Of a stretch of 19,827 nt of DNA, positions 14,477 to 19,827 are shown piece after piece. The notes beneath the pieces are model-generated. The model saw only the letters and a program-made list of their open reading frames with translations, was not told the origin of the DNA and ran no database searches. Within the stretch, counting starts at the first letter, position 1, and every line of letters begins with the position of its first letter. The position numbers and the translations under genes are program-made. This DNA is from an uncultured Oscillospiraceae bacterium (lineage in GTDB: Bacteria > Bacillota > Clostridia > Oscillospirales > Acutalibacteraceae). Location of the stretch: positions 1-19,827 of the forward strand of contig UQKB01000027.1 of assembly GCA_900541565.1 (NCBI GenBank), read 5' to 3'.

Positions 14477-16250
14477 TGCCGGATGCCTCCTTTGCGACCT
14501 TCCATTGGACAGAAGCCTGGTAGTCCTTCCACATTTTGCTGAATATGCCTTTTGCGGCAGTTAGCTCACGCCAGCTTCCAGATTCGGCAATCTGCCCGTC
14601 TTTCAAAACAAAAATGCGGTCGACATTGGAAACGGTCGAAAGACGGTGAGCGATCATAATCACCGTTTTTCCCTTTGACAGCTCGGTAAAGGCGGCCTGT
14701 ACACGGCTTTCATTGTCCGGGTCGGCAAAGGCGGTGGCTTCATCCAAAATCACAATAGGTGCATTTTTCAGCATAACACGCGCAATGGCAATGCGCTGCT
14801 GTTCACCGCCGGACAGATATACGCCCTTTGTTCCGATTACGGTATCCACACCGTTTGGAAGCTTTTCAATAATATCCATACACTGCGCTGCCTGCAGCGC
14901 GGCCAGGACCTCGCTGCGGCTTGCCTCCGGTCTGCTCATACGGACGTTTTCCAAAACCGATGCTTTGATCAGCCGGCTGTCCTGAAATACAAAGGATACG
15001 GTGTTCATCAGCTCTTTTTTGGGGATATCCCGGATGTCCACACCGCCGATGCGTATTTTTCCGTCCTGCGGATCAAAAAAGCGCGACACCAAGCTTGCAA
15101 GTGTTGTTTTTCCGCCGCCGGAAGGGCCGACAAGTGCTACGGTTTGCCCTGCAGGTATGGAAAGGGATATATGGCGCAGCGCCTCTTTTTCTTCATCGTA
15201 GCGAAAGCAGACGTCTTCAAGCGTAACGGAATAGTCATTTGGTTTTTTCGGCTTTGTTGTTTCTGACAGCGGCTGGAGATTCAAAACACTGTCGATCCTT
15301 TGCAGTGCGTCGTTGACAATCATGGCATTTTCGCTTTGGAACATGATTCTGGTGAGGGTTAGTGAAATGACCGGGGTAATGATAATATAAAAAAGCAGGT
15401 TGAGCAAAAACGTAGTTGTTACGCCGTTTTGTGTTAGCAGCAGCGCTGCGGCGATCAAAAAAACGAACACACCGTTGATAGCAGCTGTATAAAGAATCAT
15501 GGGCATCCGGAGCTGTTTTGTGTAGGCAATGACCCAAACGCCGTAGCGGTCGATGGAATCTTTAAACTTTTTAAAAGAAAACACCGTTTGGCCAAAGGTT
15601 TTGACCACAGGAATGCCGCGTACGTATTCGACTGCTTCATTGGACATATCGTCGAGCGCATTTTGGTATTCTTGCATTTTCTGTTGCATGTTTGCGCCGG
15701 TCATACGCATCATGATCAGAAAGCCTAGGACGACCGGGACAAGGCTTAAAAGGCCAAGGCGCCAGTCGAACACAAGCAGCAATACCAGCAAACCGCAGGG
15801 TGTGGCGATAGCGCCGGCTTTGTCTGGAAGCTGATGTGCCAGATAGGTTTCGGTTGCCGCGCTGGATTCGTTAACAATTTTGCGCAGCTTGCCGCTGCCA
15901 AACTCTTCAACAAATCCAAGCGGCAGCTTAACAATATGATGCATAGTGCTGATACGGATATTGGTAGCTACCCGGAATGCGGCGATATGGGAGCACATGA
16001 GTCCGGCAATATAGATGATGACGGAAAGAACAGCAAACAGCACAGCCATCCAGCCGTTGTGGGGTAAATCCTGCGCTTGGCCGAAATGGGGGGCGACTTC
16101 AAGCACCTGCCGCATCATTTTCCAGATATACCAAAACGGAACAAGCGCGACCAAAGCGCTCAAGGCGGAAAGCACCCACGAGGCATAGGTGAAATACCGG
16201 TGGCTGCCGGCATAGCCCAGCAGCCGTGATAAGTTGGATTGTTTTTGCAA
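14469..16250 (-). CDS. ABC exporter half-transporter (permease-ATPase), first subunit
   Basis: A 593-residue ABC half-transporter with a membrane domain (about 20-310) and an ATPase domain: Walker A GPSGGGKTT (375-383), signature LSGGEQQRIAIAR (479-491), Walker B IVILDEATAFAD (499-510) and switch His535. The D-loop reads AFADPDNE instead of the usual SALD, a feature of the YbtP/IrtA-like group. Both subunits keep their Walker B glutamates, so neither ATP site is obviously dead. The start is TTG 16250, favoured because a strong AGGGAGG site lies 6 nt upstream and the first codons (MQKQSNLSRLLGYAGSHR) fit the family. It follows tetR by 56 bp, and its stop overlaps the next ABC start. Confidence 0.93.
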   Translation of the reverse strand: MQKQSNLSRLLGYAGSHRYFTYASWVLSALSALVALVPFWYIWKMMRQVLEVAPHFGQAQDLPHNGWMAVLFAVLSVIIYIAGLMCSHIAAFRVATNIRISTMHHIVKLPLGFVEEFGSGKLRKIVNESSAATETYLAHQLPDKAGAIATPCGLLVLLLVFDWRLGLLSLVPVVLGFLIMMRMTGANMQQKMQEYQNALDDMSNEAVEYVRGIPVVKTFGQTVFSFKKFKDSIDRYGVWVIAYTKQLRMPMILYTAAINGVFVFLIAAALLLTQNGVTTTFLLNLLFYIIITPVISLTLTRIMFQSENAMIVNDALQRIDSVLNLQPLSETTKPKKPNDYSVTLEDVCFRYDEEKEALRHISLSIPAGQTVALVGPSGGGKTTLASLVSRFFDPQDGKIRIGGVDIRDIPKKELMNTVSFVFQDSRLIKASVLENVRMSRPEASRSEVLAALQAAQCMDIIEKLPNGVDTVIGTKGVYLSGGEQQRIAIARVMLKNAPIVILDEATAFADPDNESRVQAAFTELSKGKTVIMIAHRLSTVSNVDRIFVLKDGQIAESGSWRELTAAKGIFSKMWKDYQASVQWKVAKEASGND

Positions 16251-16269
16251 AAAGATCCCTCCCTAAGGT

Positions 16270-16285
16270 TAGTTATGGCTAACTA
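16270..16285. promoter_or_regulatory. Dyad TAGTTA-TGGC-TAACTA between tetR and the ABC genes
   Basis: Six-base perfect arms around TGGC, ending 6 bp upstream of the Shine-Dalgarno of the first ABC gene. It could be an internal operator or, in RNA, a small hairpin near the ribosome-binding site. Its sequence differs from the tetR-promoter operator, so it may not be bound by the same repressor. Confidence 0.4.
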
Positions 16286-16306
16286 TATGTGAAAAAGAAT
16301 GGAGCG

Positions 16307-16924
16307 TTACAGCCCCATAATTTTTTGCCATCCGGCGGTATAAAATTCACGCAGTTCTTTTACATAGACAACAGCCTGCGCTTGCGGCATATCGTGAATC
16401 ACCATTTCAAAAAAACCGGAAAACAAGCTGCTGACAAGAATATGCTCCAGCTGCGGATCTATTTTTCTAACGCAATATCCCAGATTTTGCAAAACAGAAA
16501 GAAAGCGATGGGTGGCGTCTACCTCTATTTGTGACAGCTCATGAATCATCCGTTCGTAGCGGGTTCCCTCGGCACAGCAGAGTAATAATTTGAAAGCTTC
16601 AAAATGTTCATATATATAACCAACCATCCAATCCATACATTTACCTGAAATACTGCCCATATTGCCAGGCTGTTCTTCAGGCGGAAGGCTGGCAAAGCTG
16701 TTTTGTGCTTTTATAAACTGCTCCATAAAAACATGGTATGGTTTTGAGACCAAGGCGTCAAACAGCGCTTCTTTACTTTTATAATAGCCGTAGAAGGCAC
16801 CGGTCGTAACGCCTGCACGCTTTACAATATTCCGCAAGGATGCAGCGCGAAAGCCTTTGGCAAGAAATTCTTTCCTGCCGGCATCCAAAATATTCTGTTG
16901 GGTGGTCGATGTAATGTCCGGCAT
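16307..16924 (-). CDS. TetR/AcrR family repressor
   Basis: A 205-residue TetR-family protein. The N-terminal helix-turn-helix is clear: QNILDAGRKEFLAKGFRAAS, then IVKRAGVTTGAFYGYYKSKE and LFDALV. The C-terminal ligand and dimerisation domain is divergent, as usual, so the inducer cannot be named. The start is ATG 16924 with CAGGAG 6 nt upstream. It is the first gene of a leftward operon with two ABC half-transporters, a common efflux arrangement in which the repressor senses a transported compound. A palindrome overlaps its own promoter start region (16937-16966), implying autorepression of the whole operon. Confidence 0.93.
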   Translation of the reverse strand: MPDITSTTQQNILDAGRKEFLAKGFRAASLRNIVKRAGVTTGAFYGYYKSKEALFDALVSKPYHVFMEQFIKAQNSFASLPPEEQPGNMGSISGKCMDWMVGYIYEHFEAFKLLLCCAEGTRYERMIHELSQIEVDATHRFLSVLQNLGYCVRKIDPQLEHILVSSLFSGFFEMVIHDMPQAQAVVYVKELREFYTAGWQKIMGL

Positions 16925-16936
16925 AGAATACTCCTG

Positions 16937-16966
16937 ATATAACAGTGTTATATAATGCTGTTATAT
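16937..16966. promoter_or_regulatory. Probable TetR operator: three ATATAACA half-sites
   Basis: ATATAACA-G-TGTTATAT is a perfect 17-bp palindrome (16937-16953). A third half-site, CTGTTATAT (16958-16966), reaches the -10 element. This spacing could allow two overlapping dimers, and the position over the transcription start would block initiation. Confidence 0.72.
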
Positions 16967-16993
16967 TTTAGCACATCTCTGCCTGCCTGTCAA
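16965..16993 (-). promoter_or_regulatory. Promoter of the tetR-ABC-ABC operon
   Basis: Leftward -35 TTGACA (16993-16988, consensus), a 17-nt spacer and -10 TAAAAT (16970-16965). The predicted start, about 16958, falls in the operator. Confidence 0.85.
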
Positions 16994-17040
16994 GCGCTAA
17001 AAAATGTTTTTAAAAAAGTATTGCAAAGAGAGAGCTATAT

Positions 17041-17141
17041 GCGCAAACAGGTTTGCAGTTTTCTTCCAGAATAATATATTGCAACGTCATTCTATCAAAG
17101 CTCTGCAAACCTTGTCTCTTTTTTTCATTTTTAGTTTGCGC
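17041..17141. repeat. Nested inverted repeats at the boundary of the AT-rich cassette
   Basis: The outer pair is GCGCAAAC (17041-17048) with GTTTGCGC (17134-17141). The inner pair is AGGTTTGCAG (17049-17058) with CTGCAAACCT (17103-17112). Both are perfect. Inside, a T-run (17119-17125) follows the inner right arm. The left half also has a local GCAAAC-AG-GTTTGC dyad. It may be a structured RNA or terminator, or a recombination-related site. No gene is visible from 16994 to 17246. Confidence 0.5.
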
Positions 17142-17211
17142 AACTTTTTTACTTTATCACTATCAAAAAAATTTTTCACCGTAGGGAGCTAACTTTGTAT
17201 GTAAATTTAAA

Positions 17212-17243
17212 CTTAACAAAATACTACAGTGTATTTTATTAAG
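17212..17243 (-). terminator. AT-rich terminator-like hairpin after the Nudix gene
   Basis: CTTAACAAAATAC (17212-17224) pairs with GTATTTTATTAAG (17231-17243) at 12 of 13 positions. It lies 4 bp beyond the Nudix stop codon and is followed leftward by TTTAAATTT. The stem is AT-rich and therefore weak. Confidence 0.55.
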
Positions 17244-17246
17244 TTG

Positions 17247-17930
17247 CTATAATAATTGTATTTGGGCTAACGTAAACGCCTTGATTGTATATTGATCATT
17301 GACAAAACCATCAATAATCATTTGCTTAAATTTTTCAAAAGTAACAAATATGTTATCTGATATAGTCTCTGTTTTATCCGTATTTATAAATGTACCATTG
17401 CATTCTGCCAAAAAATACGCAACTCTATCGTCATAATTATTGATTTGCTGAATTTTTATGACGGTCAAGCCTGTTTCTTCCTGTATTTCTTTTAATGCAT
17501 TTTCTTTCGCAGACAGGCCTTTTTCGCCAAATCCTCTGGGGCACTCCCAATGCCATGCCCTGTCATCATGGCGAAAATGCTTTACTAATAAAAACAAATT
17601 TCCACATTTTATTAATACGACAACATCCTTACCAGATTGTTCAAGTTGACTTTTTCTATTGAGCATTCTTATATATCTGCCGTATTTTCCATTTGGGAAT
17701 TTGACTAAATCCCGCAAAACAACTACCCATTCATCTTGAGCAACAACTCCTAAATCATACCAACTGCGTGGTTGGTTTTTCATATCAGCTGCTGCATATA
17801 ATTTTTCTTGTTCTTCGTATAAAATTTTTTTATCAACAATTATCTCAAGTTCTCCTGAAGTATTATCAAAAACATTGGGATACTGTTTAATTAGGGACAA
17901 ATAGTTTTCAATTCTATCTATAGGACTCAT
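17247..17930 (-). CDS. Nudix hydrolase with N-terminal extension
   Basis: A 227-residue protein. Residues 1 to about 100 form an unassigned N-terminal region. A Nudix fold follows, with the box at 133-155 reading GFGEKGLSAKENALKEIQEE followed by TGL. Against G-x5-E-x7-REUxEExGU, the first Glu is replaced by Leu139 and the Arg by Lys147, while the metal-binding EIQEE core is kept, so pyrophosphohydrolase activity is plausible. The preceding HWECPRG places it nearest to the ADP-sugar or general nucleotide-diphosphate type; the substrate is unknown. The start is ATG 17930 (MSPIDRIENY) because GGAGG lies 8 nt upstream. The longer MEVHK start would place that site inside the gene. It begins one base after the upstream stop (TAA A ATG), hence is co-translated with the 517-residue gene. 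Confidence 0.87.
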   Translation of the reverse strand: MSPIDRIENYLSLIKQYPNVFDNTSGELEIIVDKKILYEEQEKLYAAADMKNQPRSWYDLGVVAQDEWVVVLRDLVKFPNGKYGRYIRMLNRKSQLEQSGKDVVVLIKCGNLFLLVKHFRHDDRAWHWECPRGFGEKGLSAKENALKEIQEETGLTVIKIQQINNYDDRVAYFLAECNGTFINTDKTETISDNIFVTFEKFKQMIIDGFVNDQYTIKAFTLAQIQLL

Positions 17931-17931
17931 T

Positions 17932-19485
17932 TTATGAACCTCCATTTCCGTTAAATATATTCTTCACAGGGGCAATAACCGTATCATAATTGTCATCATA
18001 ATCGTTTATATTTTTTGAATCAGAGGTGCATATTTTAAGACGATAAATACTTTTATCACCGCAATTTCTGAATAAACAAATTTCGTTTGCTTCCACTCCT
18101 TCTATATAGCTTCCGCCTCCAATAAATGACGGTGGGCTTAATTCAGAAAAAAATTTTTTATACAATTGATATCTATTTGTATTATAATAATTCCAAGGGC
18201 CTTGATTAACATCTGTGGAATCATTTATATTCATTTGGTTGATTTTGTCATTTATTAAAGCAATATAGTCGCTTACACTTGTGCTAAAAGTAGTGCAGTC
18301 AATACGTTCATTATCATAAGAAGAGCAGAGGTTGTTGTAGGAGTCAATAATTTCACTGTCTGAAATAATTTTATAATACTCTTTCCATGTCATCGTTCCC
18401 ATTTTTTTTATCATATCTGCGCTAATTGGTATATTATAAATTTTAGATCGATCTATTTTATTATTTACAATATCCTTTACTTTATCATTGTAATCACATA
18501 CATCTAAAAACTTTGCATGGTGCTGATAGGCGATGGCTTTATTGTATCTGTCATTAAATAGTTTTATATATTCTAAACGCAAATTTTCGGCACGACCAAA
18601 ATTTTTATTATTTAAATTTCCAGATGCTAATCTAAATATTTTATTAAAACAATTTACTATTGTGCTTCTTGTAGGATATTTCTCTAACGCTTGTTTGCGT
18701 ATAGACACAAAATATTTTTTTGATAAATTTACATCCTCCATAAGGTTTTCAAATTGAGTTAATAAATCATTCATTTTGTCCTGATATGTAAGGTTATCAT
18801 CAAAATATTCAGATAAAAAATCTTTGTATTTAAAATCTCGATACCCATTATCTTCCTTTTGCCGCCACACTTCATAAAGTTTTTTATCAGATATACCTTT
18901 AAACAGTTTTGTAATTCTCTTAGAAAACTGTTCCCATTCTTCTTTATAAATATTTTTGTATGTGCATGCAATGCTGACTTTCATATTTTCTAGATACTTG
19001 GAAAGCTCTGTTTCTTTTATTCTCAGCATAACAGACTCTTTTGCAGGCTTTTTTGTAGCTTCTATTGACTTGTCCGAACAAGTGGTTTCATAATCCTCTC
19101 CCACTTCATTTACAAAGTTTGCAAGTTCTTTTGACTCAAGGGAACTAAAGAAAAACTGCTTACAGAACATATTTGTCGCAAGCGCATCGTAATTTTCCTT
19201 GCGCTGCATAACCTTAAATATTTTTCTGTCTTTGCATTTTTTAGAAAAATTAGAAACACATTCTAAAAATTCATTAAATTGATCCCCATCTTCTGTCATC
19301 CAAGCAAAATACAATCCATCATAAAATTGGGCATCGGTAACTGTAATACCGCCTGCTATAAGCATTTCCATTCTGATAGTAGCATTATATCTTCTATAAT
19401 TTCGTAGCCGGTCACCTTGGAGCAATACCGCTCTCTGCTTTGTACTGTCGTATTTTCCGCTTAATAATCCAAAATCTTTACACAT
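17932..19485 (-). CDS. Uncharacterised 517-residue protein of the Nudix cassette
   Basis: I do not recognise this protein. It is a soluble, Lys/Asn/Asp/Tyr-rich protein without a signal peptide or evident membrane segment. The N-terminal region (MCKDFGLLSGKYDSTKQRAV, then RNYRRYNATIRMEMLIAGGI) looks structured. The middle (about 160-300) is charged and helical. The end carries SFIGGGSYIEGVEANEICLF and a polar Asp/Asn tail. I see no P-loop or nuclease motif. The start is ATG 19485, with GGAGG (19499-19495) 9 nt upstream; the frame's earlier start at 19545 lies within the preceding gene. It sits between a truncated ORF and a Nudix hydrolase with one-base gaps on both sides. Its base composition is far more AT-rich than the housekeeping genes, pointing to horizontal transfer. 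A defence or other accessory role is only a guess. Confidence 0.8.
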   Translation of the reverse strand: MCKDFGLLSGKYDSTKQRAVLLQGDRLRNYRRYNATIRMEMLIAGGITVTDAQFYDGLYFAWMTEDGDQFNEFLECVSNFSKKCKDRKIFKVMQRKENYDALATNMFCKQFFFSSLESKELANFVNEVGEDYETTCSDKSIEATKKPAKESVMLRIKETELSKYLENMKVSIACTYKNIYKEEWEQFSKRITKLFKGISDKKLYEVWRQKEDNGYRDFKYKDFLSEYFDDNLTYQDKMNDLLTQFENLMEDVNLSKKYFVSIRKQALEKYPTRSTIVNCFNKIFRLASGNLNNKNFGRAENLRLEYIKLFNDRYNKAIAYQHHAKFLDVCDYNDKVKDIVNNKIDRSKIYNIPISADMIKKMGTMTWKEYYKIISDSEIIDSYNNLCSSYDNERIDCTTFSTSVSDYIALINDKINQMNINDSTDVNQGPWNYYNTNRYQLYKKFFSELSPPSFIGGGSYIEGVEANEICLFRNCGDKSIYRLKICTSDSKNINDYDDNYDTVIAPVKNIFNGNGGS

Positions 19486-19486
19486 T

Positions 19487-19777
19487 TTAAAATGCCTCCA
19501 ATTCAATTTTAATAAAGCCATCAATTCTTTTAATATCATTCCCAACTTTTAGACCAATTTTTGATATTTTACTGTTAACAAACTGTTTAAGTGCATTATC
19601 ATCTAAAATAGAATATATGCCATCATTTTTAAAAGCCACTCTTTTTATAAGCTTTTGAAAATCAATATCTTTTAGAGCTAAAAATTTAACGTTTGATTTA
19701 CTACTTATTTTTTTTACAACATCATCAGCCCTTATGAGCACACTTGATATATTTTCTGTATTTTGAATGTTGTGAGT
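19487..19777 (-). CDS. C-terminal fragment of an unidentified protein (cut by contig end)
   Basis: The last 96 residues of a leftward gene (THNIQNTENISSVLIRADDV ... ending IDGFIKIELEAF), truncated where real sequence stops at 19777. A naive reading would add MYKRQ at the N-terminus, but those five codons are adapter sequence. The family is not recognisable from this tail, which is rich in Lys, Ile and Asp. Its stop is one base ahead of the 517-residue gene (TAA A ATG), so it belongs to the same AT-rich operon. Confidence 0.75.
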   Translation of the reverse strand, partial: THNIQNTENISSVLIRADDVVKKISSKSNVKFLALKDIDFQKLIKRVAFKNDGIYSILDDNALKQFVNSKISKIGLKVGNDIKRIDGFIKIELEAF

Positions 19778-19827
19778 CTGTCTCTTATACACATCTGACG
19801 CTGCCGACGACTAGTCGAGTGTAGATC
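19778..19827. other. Nextera/Tn5 sequencing adapter read-through (not genomic)
   Basis: Positions 19778-19796 equal the Tn5 mosaic end CTGTCTCTTATACACATCT. They are followed by GACGCTGCCGACGA (19797-19810), the rest of the Nextera read-1 adapter complement. Then come an 8-base i5 index, CTAGTCGA (19811-19818), and GTGTAGATC (19819-19827), the start of the P5 side. The index reverse complement, TCGACTAG, matches the Nextera XT S513 index from memory. Confidence 0.97.

Noticed and set aside
17041..17141. Integron attC site
   Set aside because: The arms do not carry the RYYYAAC/GTTRRRY core pair, and no integrase is visible.
1..19827. CRISPR arrays, tRNA or rRNA genes, transposase or integrase genes
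   Set aside because: None was recognised by eye on either strand. The only dense direct repeat is the coding 9-bp array.

Overview
The window reads as a chromosomal contig end from a Gram-positive anaerobe of the Bacillota, class Clostridia, most likely a gut Oscillospirales/Ruminococcaceae-type organism. The reasons are the ylxM-ffh-rpsP-khpA order, strong GGAGG ribosome-binding sites, consensus sigma-A promoters, a TPP-riboswitch-controlled thiT, and a sortase-anchored surface protein with an S-P-Q-T-G signal. The taxon is inference. The last 50 bases (19778-19827) are not biological: they are a Nextera/Tn5 adapter read-through carrying an i5 index.

Region 1 (1-5730) is housekeeping. A leftward operon ylxM-ffh-rpsP-khpA (signal recognition particle GTPase, its putative regulator, ribosomal protein S16 and an RNA-binding KH protein) ends in a terminator near position 94. 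Divergent from it is a TPP riboswitch with an intrinsic terminator upstream of the thiamine transporter subunit thiT. A DUF1015 protein (leftward) and an amidohydrolase_2-type TIM-barrel hydrolase (rightward) are divergently transcribed from two well-formed promoters.

Region 2 (5730-12736) is an accessory island, all leftward. Its core is a 1243-residue secreted surface protein: DUF6273-like domain, parallel beta-helix-like repeats, about 58 Pro-Thr triplets and a cell-wall sorting signal. It is translationally coupled (ATGA overlap) to a small six-cysteine protein. The pair lies behind a roughly 330-nt leader with two terminator-like hairpins. Two regulator genes flank the pair: a winged-helix gene downstream and a LuxR-type gene with an excisionase-like N-terminus upstream. 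Each is broken by two apparent single-base losses, while the surface gene itself is intact. The LuxR gene keeps an excellent promoter with a perfect 14-bp palindrome in its spacer.

Region 3 (12737-16993) is a leftward tetR-ABC-ABC operon: an autoregulated TetR repressor followed by two overlapping half-size ABC exporters that probably form a heterodimer.

Region 4 (about 17000-19777) is strikingly AT-rich (sampled lines are 20-28 % GC, against up to 65 % in ffh). It holds a tightly packed cassette of a truncated ORF, an unrecognised 517-residue protein and a Nudix hydrolase. Both gene junctions are identical (stop TAA, one A, start ATG). This cassette looks horizontally acquired and is the best candidate here for an undescribed system, but its function cannot be read from the sequence.
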